The notes below the pieces were generated by a model. It saw only the letters and a program-made list of their open reading frames with translations. It made no database searches and was not told where the DNA came from. The translations under genes were made by a program, and so were the position numbers. Shown one piece after another: positions 1 to 9,334 of a stretch of DNA of 64,000 nt. This stretch comes from Acinetobacter haemolyticus CIP 64.3 = MTCC 9819 (GTDB lineage: Bacteria > Pseudomonadota > Gammaproteobacteria > Pseudomonadales > Moraxellaceae): positions 369,522 to 433,521 of the forward strand of contig NZ_KB849799.1 of NCBI RefSeq assembly GCF_000369065.1, given 5' to 3'. How positions within the stretch are numbered: the stretch's first letter is position 1; each line of letters begins with the position of its first letter.

Positions 1-1617
1 AGACATTCGATTTGGTTCTTATGTATTTTTACTGCTTTAACGATTACATGGTTTAAGATTACACACACCCCGCATACCATTTATTATTTTATATCGGATA
101 CTCTACTTAACGGCTTATGGTTAGTAACAGGTATTCTCAGCTTAATTGGTCTGCACGACTTATTACAAAAGAAACATGCCATTTTAAGAAACTATCCAAT
201 CCTTGGACATTTCCGTTTTATATTTGAGGATGTTCGCCCTGAAATCCGACAATATTTTATTGAAGCCGATCAAGATGCGCTGCCATTTTCACGTATGCAA
301 CGAAGCCTCGTCTATCAACGGGCTAAAAATGAAAACGCAGATAAACCCTTCGGTTCCATCATTGATGTGTATGAACCCAACTATCGCTTTATCGTTCATT
401 CAATTACACCATGTCCACCTGCTGATCCCAAAACTTTCCGTGTACATATTGGAAACGCACAATGTAGCCAGCCATATAGTGCTTCTATCATGAATATCTC
501 TGCAATGAGTTTTGGTAGCTTGAGTGCAAATGCAATTCGTGCGTTAAACCAAGGCGCTCGATTAGGCAATTTTTATCATGATACAGGCGAAGGAAGTTTG
601 AGTCCTTATCATCTAGAAAATGGTGGTGATATTGTATGGCAAATCGCCAGTGGCTATTTTGGCTGCCGCACACCTGACGGTTTATTTGATCCAGAAACAT
701 TTGCTCAACAGGCTAAAAACCCACAAATCAAAATGATCGAAGTTAAACTTTCTCAAGGCGCGAAACCTGGTCACGGCGGTATACTGCCAAAACATAAAAT
801 CACCGAAGAAATTGCACGCATTCGTGGCATTTCGAGAGAACATGATTGTGTTTCCCCCTCTAAGCATCCAAGTTTTAATACACCCATTGAAATGATGCAT
901 TTTATTCAGCAACTTCGAGAACTTTCTGGTGGAAAGCCAGTTGGATTTAAATTATGTATTGGCCAACCTTGGCAATTCATGAGTATCGTAAAAGCAATGC
1001 TAGAAACCAAGATTGTTCCTGATTTTGTGGTAGTGGATGGCTCCGAAGGTGGTACTGGTGCAGCCCCGATAGAATTTAGTGATTATATAGGTACACCTCT
1101 ACGAGAAGGCTTACGTTTCGTACACAACACACTTGTAGGTGCTGGTCTGCGTAGCCAGGTCAAAATTGGCGCGAGTGGAAAAATTATTAGTGCTTTTGAT
1201 ATTGCCAGCACTTTTGCACTCGGGGCCGATTGGGTGAATTCTGCACGCGGTTTTATGTTTGCTGTAGGATGTATTCAAGCTCAAAGCTGTCACACCAACC
1301 AATGTCCTGTTGGAGTCGCCACACAAGATCCGGACCGTCAAAAGGCAATTCATGTACCAAGCAAAGCAGAGCGCGTATTTAGTTTCCATAAAAATACATT
1401 GCACGCCCTTTCTGAAATGATTGCCGCAGCAGGCTTACAACACCCTTCCGACATCAAAGCACATCATTTAGCTCAACGTATGAATGATCGTGAAATCAAA
1501 AACTACGCACAGATCCATTTCTTCCTCAAAGAGAAAGAACTGTTACAAGATGAGCTACATGATGATGAGAATTTTTATTATCGCATGTGGAAAATGGCAG
1601 ATGCCAAAAGCTTTTAA
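1..1617 (+). CDS. FMN-binding glutamate synthase family protein (5' end outside window)
   Basis: The frame is open from base 1, so the start lies upstream of the window; 538 residues are visible. The first ~60 residues include two hydrophobic stretches, suggesting an N-terminal membrane anchor. The rest is the FMN-binding TIM-barrel domain of glutamate synthase large subunits: NISAMSFGSLS near the substrate site, GEGSLSPYH, KPGHGGILP, DGSEGGTGAAP, and a Cys motif SCHTNQCPVGVATQ that in GltB ligates an iron-sulfur cluster. The amidotransferase and C-terminal domains of true GltB are absent, so this is the stand-alone GltS-like oxidoreductase family, whose substrate is usually unknown. Family assignment is secure; the reaction is not. 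Confidence 0.9.
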   Translation, partial: RHSIWFLCIFTALTITWFKITHTPHTIYYFISDTLLNGLWLVTGILSLIGLHDLLQKKHAILRNYPILGHFRFIFEDVRPEIRQYFIEADQDALPFSRMQRSLVYQRAKNENADKPFGSIIDVYEPNYRFIVHSITPCPPADPKTFRVHIGNAQCSQPYSASIMNISAMSFGSLSANAIRALNQGARLGNFYHDTGEGSLSPYHLENGGDIVWQIASGYFGCRTPDGLFDPETFAQQAKNPQIKMIEVKLSQGAKPGHGGILPKHKITEEIARIRGISREHDCVSPSKHPSFNTPIEMMHFIQQLRELSGGKPVGFKLCIGQPWQFMSIVKAMLETKIVPDFVVVDGSEGGTGAAPIEFSDYIGTPLREGLRFVHNTLVGAGLRSQVKIGASGKIISAFDIASTFALGADWVNSARGFMFAVGCIQAQSCHTNQCPVGVATQDPDRQKAIHVPSKAERVFSFHKNTLHALSEMIAAAGLQHPSDIKAHHLAQRMNDREIKNYAQIHFFLKEKELLQDELHDDENFYYRMWKMADAKSF

Positions 1618-1636
1618 TTCTTAAATTGTTTGATAA

Positions 1637-1664
1637 AAATCACCACTAATAATAGTGGTGATTT
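1637..1664. terminator. Bidirectional hairpin between convergent genes
   Basis: A 12-bp perfect inverted repeat (1637-1648 and 1653-1664, AAATCACCACTA type, 4-nt loop) lies just after the glutamate-synthase-like gene and overlaps the last codons of the convergent hydrolase gene. Its flanks are A/T-rich on both sides, fitting a shared terminator. Confidence 0.6.
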
Positions 1665-2674
1665 GGTTTAGCATGTAGGAATGCTGGAATTAATCCTGTT
1701 AATGCGGCACGAATATCAGCACGCTCATTAATTAATTGATGCGAGCCTTCCTCTAACATTAATAATGTCTGTAACCTAAATTTACGGCGAATATATTCAA
1801 TGTTGTATCGCCAATCCACGGTCTGATCAAGTGCACCTTGGGCTAACCATACTGGGATACGACAAGCCGGACGTTGCTCCATTTCTAGCATCCACTTTGA
1901 CATCGCCAGAATCCAATCCATACCCATCATACGAGGTTGTAATGGATCTTTCAGTCGAATAAAACGCAAAAACTCGGGATTGTGATTATTACGGCGGAAA
2001 TGTCGTGGTACTTGACTTTTAATACGACGAATGATGCCTAATCCAACTGAATTGTGCCACCATGCCGTTTTAGCAGGTCGAATCAAAGGTGACAATAACA
2101 ACACCCGATCTACGATTGGATCTTCTCGACGTTCAGCAAATTCCAATAAATGATGCATCCAGATCGCACCACCCGTACTTTGTCCAATGCCTAACCAAGG
2201 TCTAGGTAATTGTTTTGCATCACGTACCGCATCATAAACTGCATGAAGTACTTGTTGGTAATGATCAAAGTTCTGGATGCTGGCAGCAGAACCATCACTT
2301 AAACCATGTCCTGGCAAATCATAGGTCAACACACTAAAACCTTGATCAAGAATCTCTTTGATAATAGGTTGATAAATACCGCTATGCTCTAAATAACCAT
2401 GTAATAAACACACTGTACCTTGCACACGATCTCTTAAAGGTTGAAATACTTGCACATGTAGGCGAAACAAAGGCATTTCAACATAGCCTTGCCAATGCTC
2501 ACATTCTAATGAGTCCAATCCATACAGTTTACGATAAGCCAAAAGTGCCTTTGGTGGTTCAATCGTTTTATTCAGATCCAATACTTCAAGTAGCTGAGGT
2601 GTTGTCTCACGATTAGGTACAGGTAGATCCAGTTGCTTTAAAATTGTCGGATTTAGAAAAGGAATATTTGACAT
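1646..2674 (-). CDS. Alpha/beta hydrolase, lysophospholipase-like (monoacylglycerol lipase type)
   Basis: The 342-residue protein has the serine hydrolase fold: oxyanion region LLHGYLEHSG near residue 95, a strand-turn YDLPGHGLSDG, the nucleophile elbow GQSTGG with Ser at about 166, then Asp in GALDQTVDW and His in EGSHQLIN near the C-terminus. This matches the Hydrolase_4/PldB group acting on lysophospholipids or monoacylglycerols; no signal peptide is visible. The ATG at 2674 is chosen because it overlaps the stop of the upstream gene as TAATG; a further-upstream start at 2692 would be a TTG. The coupling indicates co-transcription with the ElyC-like gene. The exact substrate is inferred only at family level. 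Confidence 0.85.
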   Translation of the reverse strand: MSNIPFLNPTILKQLDLPVPNRETTPQLLEVLDLNKTIEPPKALLAYRKLYGLDSLECEHWQGYVEMPLFRLHVQVFQPLRDRVQGTVCLLHGYLEHSGIYQPIIKEILDQGFSVLTYDLPGHGLSDGSAASIQNFDHYQQVLHAVYDAVRDAKQLPRPWLGIGQSTGGAIWMHHLLEFAERREDPIVDRVLLLSPLIRPAKTAWWHNSVGLGIIRRIKSQVPRHFRRNNHNPEFLRFIRLKDPLQPRMMGMDWILAMSKWMLEMEQRPACRIPVWLAQGALDQTVDWRYNIEYIRRKFRLQTLLMLEEGSHQLINERADIRAALTGLIPAFLHAKPNHHYY

Positions 2675-3795
2675 TATGGTATCTCCCGACAATCACTTGA
2701 ACCAAACAACACATCGCGGATCGTGGCAAGCAACTCATAATTTGCACGACGACTATGGTCATAATTCTTTTCACTTGGACGCCAACTTGTTAATTTAGTT
2801 GGCATCGGCGCAACAACAGGAACCGTCTCGATTCCATTTAATGCAAATAAACGTCGAGTTCGCGGCATATGATACTCATCTGTAATGAGAATAACTTTAG
2901 GAGCACCACCTTTCTTTTGCAGCAGTAAAGAACTAAAACGTGTGTTTTCACATGTGTTCATACTTCTATTTTCTAGTAGTTTGGCTTTAATGCCACGTTC
3001 TTCCAACCAAGCTTGCATATAAGGCGCTTCCACACCACTCAAAACAATAGGCAAGTTATATTGCTTTTCAACTTCCAACGTACGTTCTAAACGAAGTCTT
3101 GTATAATTATTCACAACAATATCTTTGCCATTTGCGCCAAGTGTTAAGCCCCCACCCAGAACAACAATTGCATAAGGTTGATTTGTATCTTTTAAATCAC
3201 CACGATCATCTTGTTTATTTTTTTTAGACTCAAGTAAATCCTTACTCAGTAATGACTCGGATTCTTCATCTATAGGTAATGGTATAGGATAAGTATCGAG
3301 AAAATTAAGATATGCATCCATCAAAGCCTGATTCTCGGTAGTTGTATGTTGCAAAAAATCAGCTGGGCTACTTGCTGCAAGCATATGCTCTTGCTCGGAA
3401 GCTTGTTCTGGCAAACTTGTTTTTTTGTTTGGATCTTCTGGTGCTTTCTCTTGTTCTTCAACAATCAGCTGTTGTAACACCTTATAACGTGCTTGAAGGA
3501 CTCTAAGATCCTCAGCATCTCGTTGTTTATCCTTATTATCCAACAACTTAAAATATGCTTGCCGCGCGATCCATAAATTTGAACCAGGTTCTAGGCTCTC
3601 ATGTTCACTCAAAGCCGCCGATTTTTGGCTTTCAGCAGCGACTTCATTTACATTGAACGAGACAAAATGATTTAAACCTTTGACCATTACTTGAGAATAA
3701 AAAGGTGAATATAAAAAAAGCACAAAGCAGCCCAATAGCACGAAAAGTATCGTAATGATTCGCACCAAACTGACCATCCAATGCACTTTCTTCAT
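2674..3795 (-). CDS. ElyC/SanA/YdcF (DUF218) envelope protein with long inserted linker
   Basis: The N-terminus holds one membrane segment (about residues 8-28). A DUF218 domain occupies the C-terminal half: AIVVLGGG, TRLRLERTLEV, LSGVEAPYM, NTCENTRFSS and ITDEYHMPRTRRLFA. Members such as ElyC and SanA affect envelope integrity and peptidoglycan or lipid-carrier metabolism, consistent with murB next door. Between anchor and domain lie about 150 charged, Glu/Lys/Gln-rich residues that E. coli SanA (about 240 aa) lacks. ATG 3795 is preferred over the TTG at 3807 because a GAGGAG ribosome site sits just upstream. The gene follows murB by 14 bp. Confidence 0.85.
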   Translation of the reverse strand: MKKVHWMVSLVRIITILFVLLGCFVLFLYSPFYSQVMVKGLNHFVSFNVNEVAAESQKSAALSEHESLEPGSNLWIARQAYFKLLDNKDKQRDAEDLRVLQARYKVLQQLIVEEQEKAPEDPNKKTSLPEQASEQEHMLAASSPADFLQHTTTENQALMDAYLNFLDTYPIPLPIDEESESLLSKDLLESKKNKQDDRGDLKDTNQPYAIVVLGGGLTLGANGKDIVVNNYTRLRLERTLEVEKQYNLPIVLSGVEAPYMQAWLEERGIKAKLLENRSMNTCENTRFSSLLLQKKGGAPKVILITDEYHMPRTRRLFALNGIETVPVVAPMPTKLTSWRPSEKNYDHSRRANYELLATIRDVLFGSSDCREIP

Positions 3796-3809
3796 ATATC
3801 TCCTCAACT

Positions 3810-4838
3810 CTAATGTGATTGAATTAAACCTTGATCACTGTACAACACAGGCTCAGGTTCAAGCTGAATACCAAATTTCAGTTTTACATCATGCTGTACC
3901 GCTTTGTATGTACGCTGAACATCAACTAAGGTGGCATTTGAGTAATTCACCAAGACTAACGCCTGTTTATGGAACATACCCACTGGACCAAGCTGTTTTC
4001 CTTTCCAGCCTGCTTGGTCAATCAACCAACCTGCTGCAACTTTAACACTGCCGTTGCCTTGAGGATAATGTGGAATGTTTGGGAATTGTTGAGTAATTTT
4101 GTCAAATTCAATTTCTGTTAAGATAGGATTCTTAAAAAAACTACCGACATTTGGATATTCTTTTGGATCTGGTAACTTACTTTGGCGTATCTGAATCACT
4201 TGATTCTGCAAATTTTCAGCAGTTAAGTCATCAGCTACTGCCTGTTTTAGATCACCATAACTTAACTTTAGATTTTCATGCTTTAACAATCTAAAGGTAA
4301 CACTCACAATGATATAACGCTGCGGATGATCTTTAAAAATACTGTGGCGATAAGAAAAATGGCAGTCACGAGCAGCAATGGTGTCAAATTGCTTCAGTTG
4401 GCGATCATAGACTTGCACGGATTCGATAAACTCACCCACCTCCACACCATAAGCACCTATATTTTGCACTGGTGAAGCACCTACCAAACCTGGAATTAAC
4501 GCAAGGTTTTGTAGACCAAACCAGTTTTGCTTGGTGCAATATAATACGAAATCATGCCAAACCTGACCCGCGCCAACTTTTACCGCAATAGTTTGATCAT
4601 CTTCACTCAGCACGTTGATACCCTGAATATTGAGATGGATCACCAAAGCATGAATATGTTGTGGCAAAAGCAAATTGCTACCACCAGACAAAATGAGAAC
4701 ATTCAAGTTTTCTTGTTTAGCAAATGCCAAAGCATCAACGATTTCACTGGATTGATTAAGCTGAACATAATGAGAAGCGACTACATCAAGATTTAAGGTA
4801 TTTAAATGTTGAAGTTGAACCTGTTGTTTTACTTGCAT
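3810..4838 (-). CDS. murB: UDP-N-acetylmuramate dehydrogenase MurB
   Basis: MurB reduces UDP-GlcNAc-enolpyruvate to UDP-MurNAc with NADPH and FAD in cytoplasmic peptidoglycan precursor synthesis. The protein is 342 residues, the same as E. coli MurB. Visible motifs are the FAD-binding [20 protein letters not shown], the catalytic-serine region [10 protein letters not shown] and the C-terminal EPEPVLYS with the conserved Glu. The ATG at 4838 opens with MQVKQQVQ; the longer reading frame to 4895 would run back into the phosphatase gene. It is the second gene of a leftward cluster, 17 bp after the phosphatase and 14 bp before the ElyC-like gene. Confidence 0.97.
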   Translation of the reverse strand: MQVKQQVQLQHLNTLNLDVVASHYVQLNQSSEIVDALAFAKQENLNVLILSGGSNLLLPQHIHALVIHLNIQGINVLSEDDQTIAVKVGAGQVWHDFVLYCTKQNWFGLQNLALIPGLVGASPVQNIGAYGVEVGEFIESVQVYDRQLKQFDTIAARDCHFSYRHSIFKDHPQRYIIVSVTFRLLKHENLKLSYGDLKQAVADDLTAENLQNQVIQIRQSKLPDPKEYPNVGSFFKNPILTEIEFDKITQQFPNIPHYPQGNGSVKVAAGWLIDQAGWKGKQLGPVGMFHKQALVLVNYSNATLVDVQRTYKAVQHDVKLKFGIQLEPEPVLYSDQGLIQSH

Positions 4839-4855
4839 ATGACATTTAACCTTAA

Positions 4856-5362
4856 TTACGCAACGCTCATTTGTTCTTTTAGAATATTTACCCAAGCTTG
4901 ACTACTTGATTCACACTGATCAAGTACACGCTCAAAACCATCAGCTCCACCATAGTAGGGATCTGGAACAGCCTGCTGGGAATATCGAGGATCATGTTCA
5001 CTCATTAAAGCAATTTTGGCACGAATTTTATGCGCACCGAACTCAGTGATAGCTTCAGACATGAGCGATTGAATATCATGGTAATTTTCATGATCCATGG
5101 CAAGAATCAAGTCAAACTCAATAAAATCTGTCAAGATCATTTGTCTCGCCCTCAATGCAGAAAGATCATAGCCTCGTTGACTTGCATGTTGCTGACTACG
5201 GCGATCTGGAGCTTTATTCGGGTGATAATTGCTGGTACCTGCCGAATCGACGATTACATTCAGGCCATGCGCATCACAATGATGTCTAAAAACAACTTCT
5301 GCTGTTGGTGAGCGGCAAATATTTCCTAAACAGACACACAACACCTTATAGGGCGTTTTCAT
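4856..5362 (-). CDS. Low molecular weight protein-tyrosine phosphatase
   Basis: The 168-residue protein starts with the P-loop CLGNICRS at residues 11-18 (Cys-X5-Arg) and carries the general-acid motif VPDPYYGG near residue 130, both diagnostic of low-Mr phosphotyrosine phosphatases. In bacteria such enzymes often act with BY-kinases in polysaccharide export, but no kinase is seen here. It heads a leftward cluster with murB, an ElyC-like gene and a hydrolase. The ATG at 5362 has no competing start nearby. Confidence 0.93.
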   Translation of the reverse strand: MKTPYKVLCVCLGNICRSPTAEVVFRHHCDAHGLNVIVDSAGTSNYHPNKAPDRRSQQHASQRGYDLSALRARQMILTDFIEFDLILAMDHENYHDIQSLMSEAITEFGAHKIRAKIALMSEHDPRYSQQAVPDPYYGGADGFERVLDQCESSSQAWVNILKEQMSVA

Positions 5363-5766
5363 TTAAAAAAACACTCCAACAACTTGTATTTTGAATAGAT
5401 AGTTATATGACATGCAAAATTCCTGCAAAATAAACGCAAAACTATTAAATGTCATTATGCATGAGTTGACCATTCTGACATCAGGTATTTTGTCAAAACT
5501 TGCATTGATTTGAAAGGAAATAATGTTTATTAGTAATGATTATTCTTCTTAGATGTTTACTTTTTGGAAATAAATGAAGTGTGCAAACTACGAGCGCATA
5601 GCTTGGAGCCGCGCTCGACAATTACATTTATTTGACTAACTTTTGAATATCAAGCTGACATCTTAACTGTCTTGATAGTCTAATTCTAATTGCAGCTAAT
5701 CAGCTTGTAGAGTACCGATGAACTCGCTTGGGTTTGGTTCCAAACAGATATAGAGGCTAGAACTTC
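5363..5766. other. Intergenic, AT-rich, no gene recognised
   Basis: No convincing ORF. The stretch presumably holds the promoter of the leftward phosphatase-murB cluster. A short inverted repeat, CGAGCGC...GCGCTCG, lies near 5590-5617 with no T-run after it. Confidence 0.5.
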
Positions 5767-5861
5767 AACCACTAACCACTAACCACTAACCACTAACCAC
5801 TAACCACTAACCACTAACCACTAACCACTAACCACTAACCACTAACCACTAACCACTAACC
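5767..5861. repeat. 7-bp tandem repeat (AACCACT) x about 13.6
   Basis: Thirteen identical copies of AACCACT run from 5767 to 5857, followed by a partial AACC. Every unit is identical, which points to slippage or recent expansion. It is in no ORF of note and lies about 290 bp left of the IS66 insertion. A 7-bp unit would shift any reading frame across it. Confidence 0.97.
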
Positions 5862-6184
5862 CAATTTTAGATAAATATATAATAAAAATAATAAATGTTT
5901 TAATACTATCTTAATAATTAATTTCGTATAGTTTCATACGAACCAAAATTATCCAATGTAAGCATATGAATAATATAAATAGTTGCTCATATATCTATCC
6001 TATCTATCTCATTAGCAGTCTTGTTCTTAGACCTAATTCTTATCAGAACCAGAAGGATGATTTATTTATGAATGCGAAATATCGAATGAGCTATGAATAT
6101 ATTCCCACTCTCTCCAATCAACCACTAAAAATTAAATTATATCAGTCATTTATGTAAGCGTCCGCTGAATCCCATACCTATTTT

Positions 6185-7768
6185 TTAATTCGATTTAGGT
6201 TTCCAGCAGTGCGGCAGCAATTCTTCAATTTGGGTCACTTTGTGTGTCGGTAACCTTTTCAGCACATCACTTAAATAGGCATACGGATCCAAGCCATTCA
6301 GCTTTGCTGACTGGATTAAAGTCATGATGTTTGCCGCTCGCTGACCACTGCGCAGCGAACCTGCAAACAGCCAGTTCTTGCGTCCCAACGCCCAGGGACG
6401 CATCTGATTCTCTACCCAATTGTTGCATATCGGTAGATTGCCATCATCCAGATAGCGGCTTAAGGCTGGCCAACGCTTCAGAGTGTAATTGATAGCCTTG
6501 GCGGTGGGAGAACTCGATGGCACTGTCAGATGATGTTGGTTGAGCCATTCATATAGTTGTTGCATCACTGGTTGACTATGCTGTTGTCGGTATTCGCGGC
6601 GGTCTTCCGCTGTACCATCGGTCTTTTTCCTGAGTTCTGCTTCTATCGCATACAGTTTCTGAATCAGCACTAAGGCCTGTTCAGCAACCTGACTTTTCCC
6701 AGTTACATGCAGTTCATGGAATTTACGACGTGCATGGGCCATGCACCCCACCTCAATCACCTGGCCTGATTTAAAACGTGCTTTATAACCACTGTAATCA
6801 TCACAGACTAGATAGCCCTGCCAGCCTTTCAAGAACTCTTCAGCATGCTGGCCTGAACGACTATCCTGAAAGTCATAGATCACCGCCTGAACTGGATTAT
6901 ACTGTGTGGTGGCATAGGCCCAGACATAACCTTTCTTCGGTTTTTTATTATTCTCACCCATCCGCATGATGGTGACCGGTGTTTCATCTGCATGCAGCAC
7001 CCGCTGTTGCAGCACCACCTCTTTTAAGGCATTGGCCAGAGGTTCCAGTTCTACACCGCAGCGACCTATCCAGTCAGATAAAGTGGATCTGGAAAGATCA
7101 ATGCCAGCCCGCTGATAGATCAGACGTTGACGGTACAGCGGCAAATGATCGGCATACTTCGATACCAGCACATGGCTGAGCAATTCAGGTGAAGCAATGC
7201 CTTTATCAATCACATAGGCGGGCATCGCTTGCTGAGTTAGAGTGTCACACTGATCACAGACCCATTTACCACGCACATGCTGTTCCTTATAGAACTGTGC
7301 CGGTCTGAAATGCAGTTTTTCACTGACATCTTCGCCGATACGACGGAGTTGGCAGCCACAAGCACATTGGGTTGATGCAGGTTCATGCTCAATACGGATG
7401 GTGTGTAGATGATCTGGCAGTGGTCGACGTTTAGGTTTATTGGTTTTGGCTTTCTGTGTCGCTGCATTGGTTTTATCTGCATTTAGCCGTTCCAGTTCTA
7501 GATCAACCGCGGCAATATCTTCTTCAACCGCTTCATCCCACAGATGGATTTGTTTTGCCGTTAAGTGTTCATTCTTTTGGGCGAATTTGTGCTTTTTAAA
7601 CAGCGCCAGTTCATGCTCGTATTTTTGATTGAGAATAGAAAGATGTTGAACTTTGGCATCCAATTGTTGGTTTGATTGTGCTAGAGACTGATGCTGCAGC
7701 GCCAACTGCCTGGTGAATTCCAGCAGTTGTTCATGGGTCAGTTGGCTTAAGTCAGGCAGCGTATTCAT
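6185..7768 (-). CDS. tnpC: IS66 transposase TnpC
   Basis: The 527-residue protein has an N-terminal coiled-coil-like, Gln/Leu-rich region, a Cys zinc-finger-like segment (CACGCQL and CDQC), then the DDE catalytic core: VLHADETPV, LVCDDYSGYK and NNWVENQMRPWALGRKNW. This order is standard for IS66 transposases. It is the last of three leftward genes inside the element and looks full length. The ATG at 7768 has no competing upstream start. Confidence 0.96.
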   Translation of the reverse strand: MNTLPDLSQLTHEQLLEFTRQLALQHQSLAQSNQQLDAKVQHLSILNQKYEHELALFKKHKFAQKNEHLTAKQIHLWDEAVEEDIAAVDLELERLNADKTNAATQKAKTNKPKRRPLPDHLHTIRIEHEPASTQCACGCQLRRIGEDVSEKLHFRPAQFYKEQHVRGKWVCDQCDTLTQQAMPAYVIDKGIASPELLSHVLVSKYADHLPLYRQRLIYQRAGIDLSRSTLSDWIGRCGVELEPLANALKEVVLQQRVLHADETPVTIMRMGENNKKPKKGYVWAYATTQYNPVQAVIYDFQDSRSGQHAEEFLKGWQGYLVCDDYSGYKARFKSGQVIEVGCMAHARRKFHELHVTGKSQVAEQALVLIQKLYAIEAELRKKTDGTAEDRREYRQQHSQPVMQQLYEWLNQHHLTVPSSSPTAKAINYTLKRWPALSRYLDDGNLPICNNWVENQMRPWALGRKNWLFAGSLRSGQRAANIMTLIQSAKLNGLDPYAYLSDVLKRLPTHKVTQIEELLPHCWKPKSN

Positions 7769-7842
7769 GACCGCAGTATGCCTGAGGTCATGAGAAGAAT
7801 GAAATAGAACGTTTGGAGAATAGCAGAATGGTCGAGCCTGGT

Positions 7843-8178
7843 TTAAAGCATCGTCACCACCTGCTGTCGTCCAATGCGCTGCCAGGGCAAACCTTGGATC
7901 AGTGCCTGTAACTGTTCCGGGCTGAGGGCCACGGTTTCACCTTGGTGAACTTGAGCCCAGTGAAATTTGCCCTGTTCCAGCCGCCGGGCACACAGCCAGA
8001 TGCCCAATCCATCATGTACCAGCACTTTCATGCGATGGCCACGTTTATTACAGAACAGGTAAGCACAATGCGGTTTGATGTAGCCAAAGGCTCTCACCAC
8101 CTGAGCCATGGTCGTATCCATACCTGCACGCATGTCCATGGGCTGAGTAGACAACCAGATTTCATCAATGCGGATCAT
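7843..8178 (-). CDS. tnpB: IS66 accessory protein TnpB
   Basis: A 111-residue protein of the IS66 Orf2 family, which is required for transposition but has an unknown biochemical role. Family hallmarks visible: an N-terminal IWLSTQPMDMRAGMD, HCAYLFCNKRGHRMKVL and DGLGIWLCARRLEQGKF. The ATG at 8178 overlaps the TGA of the upstream gene as ATGA, indicating translational coupling; the frame stays open further upstream but without reason to start there. Confidence 0.93.
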   Translation of the reverse strand: MIRIDEIWLSTQPMDMRAGMDTTMAQVVRAFGYIKPHCAYLFCNKRGHRMKVLVHDGLGIWLCARRLEQGKFHWAQVHQGETVALSPEQLQALIQGLPWQRIGRQQVVTML

Positions 8179-8558
8179 GTTGCAAGTGCCTTGAGTAATT
8201 CTGCCAAGGCAGGTATTTCTGATGTCTGCCATTTTAGCTGAATATCATTATTCGTATGAGGCACGGTGATACACAACGTGATCCTCTCATCAATAGGTTG
8301 GCTGATTGCAGCAGTGTAAGGCAAAGCAATAAATGCTGGATTCACATGAGTAGGATCCTGCACGGCACCCTCATGATGGCTGAAGATCCTGATCCAACGA
8401 CTGACAAGGTTGGCATTAATACTATGTTGCAGTGCGACCGAAGCGATCGAGGTATTAGGATTTTTGCAGGCATTGACAATACTGAGTTTGAATTCTTTGC
8501 TGTATTTTCGGCGTTTTTTAGCAACAGGAGGTGTTGCTGAATATATATCCATGTTCAT
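8175..8558 (-). CDS. tnpA: IS66 accessory protein TnpA (helix-turn-helix, IS3 OrfA-like)
   Basis: A 127-residue protein with a helix-turn-helix near the N-terminus (KEFKLSIVNACKNP followed by IASVALQHSINANLVSRWI), the usual IS66 first gene that probably binds the element's ends. It is coupled by an ATGA overlap to tnpB. Confidence 0.9.
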   Translation of the reverse strand: MNMDIYSATPPVAKKRRKYSKEFKLSIVNACKNPNTSIASVALQHSINANLVSRWIRIFSHHEGAVQDPTHVNPAFIALPYTAAISQPIDERITLCITVPHTNNDIQLKWQTSEIPALAELLKALAT

Positions 8559-8738
8559 GGATTAAGTCCCCACTTGTTTTTAGGTGGGAACTAAATTAAG
8601 GCTTATAGGATCGCTTGGTAAGGCTGTGTTAGCCGGATGCTTACTCATTTATTTGGTGATTTGGAGTTTGTAAAAACTCTAAACACAAATAATTCCTTTT
8701 CAGCCAGCTTAAGTTATTTAACCTTCGGAGAATCACTC

Positions 8739-9326
8739 ATGCCGTTACATAATACATCCACAGACTATGGAACCATTGCTAAATGGTTTCACTGGGGAAC
8801 AGCACTGTTATTTCTAGCAGCATATTGCTCTGTTTATTACAGACATTGGTTTACAGAAAGAGGGACACCTGAAAACTTTACTGCACTACAGTTACATCTA
8901 TCGGTAGGCATCAGTATTGGTGTGATCATCATACTCAGGATTATATGGCGTCTTAAAAATCAACAACCTAAACTAGAGCCCGCAAGTAAACTATCCCATT
9001 TAGCGGCCCACGCAGGTCACTTTGCCTTGTATTCCATTATGATCATTACACCGCTTACTGGATATCTAGGTACAGGCGTAGATACAGAGTACTTCTTCCT
9101 TTTTAATATTCCAAAATTTGAAGATACCTATATCTTCCAAAACTGGATACATAATGGCCTAGGAATAAGTTTTGAAGCATTTGAAAAACCTATTGATTTT
9201 ATTCACAAGGAAATTTTGGGTAAATGGCTAGTTTGGATATTAATTGCAGGTCATGCAGGTGCCGCCTTATACCATCATTACGTTAAAAAAGACCGGACAT
9301 TGATTAAAATGACAAGTAGTAAATAG
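8739..9326 (+). CDS. Cytochrome b561 family membrane protein
   Basis: The 195-residue protein has four predicted membrane helices with conserved histidines: WFHWGTALLF in helix 1, ALQLHLSVGISIG in helix 2, HAGHFALYSIMII in helix 3 and WILIAGHAGAALYHHYV in helix 4. This matches the bacterial di-heme cytochrome b561 group, which passes electrons between ubiquinone and an acceptor such as superoxide. The ATG at 8739 follows a GGAG ribosome site; the longer frame opens inside the IS66 end and is not native. The gene is bracketed by the IS66 copy on its left and an IS903-like remnant that abuts its stop codon. Confidence 0.9.
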   Translation: MPLHNTSTDYGTIAKWFHWGTALLFLAAYCSVYYRHWFTERGTPENFTALQLHLSVGISIGVIIILRIIWRLKNQQPKLEPASKLSHLAAHAGHFALYSIMIITPLTGYLGTGVDTEYFFLFNIPKFEDTYIFQNWIHNGLGISFEAFEKPIDFIHKEILGKWLVWILIAGHAGAALYHHYVKKDRTLIKMTSSK

Positions 9327-9334
9327 TTTACAAA

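Larger units (their letters stand above)
6154..8644 (-). mobile_element. Complete IS66-family insertion sequence (2491 bp)
   Basis: Ends are related inverted repeats: GTAAGCGTCCGCTGAA on the left and, reading inward from the right, GTAAGCATCCGGCTAA. The element is flanked by a perfect 8-bp direct repeat TCATTTAT (6146-6153 and 8645-8652), the target duplication size typical of IS66. It holds the canonical three genes, all leftward. The intact duplication and open genes suggest a recent insertion. It landed 86 bp (beyond the duplication) upstream of the cytochrome b561 gene. Confidence 0.96.

Noticed and set aside
5767-5861. Short repeats that at first glance could suggest a CRISPR array
   Set aside because: The units are 7 bp and contiguous with no spacers; no cas genes are present.
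5966-6157. 63-codon ORF on the plus strand left of IS66
   Set aside because: Its 3' end is created by the IS66 terminal repeat and the frame has no recognised family; treated only as a possible truncated small ORF.
8637-8738. N-terminal extension of the cytochrome b561 frame
   Set aside because: It begins inside the IS66 right end, so it is an insertion by-product; the ATG at 8739 has a GGAG site.
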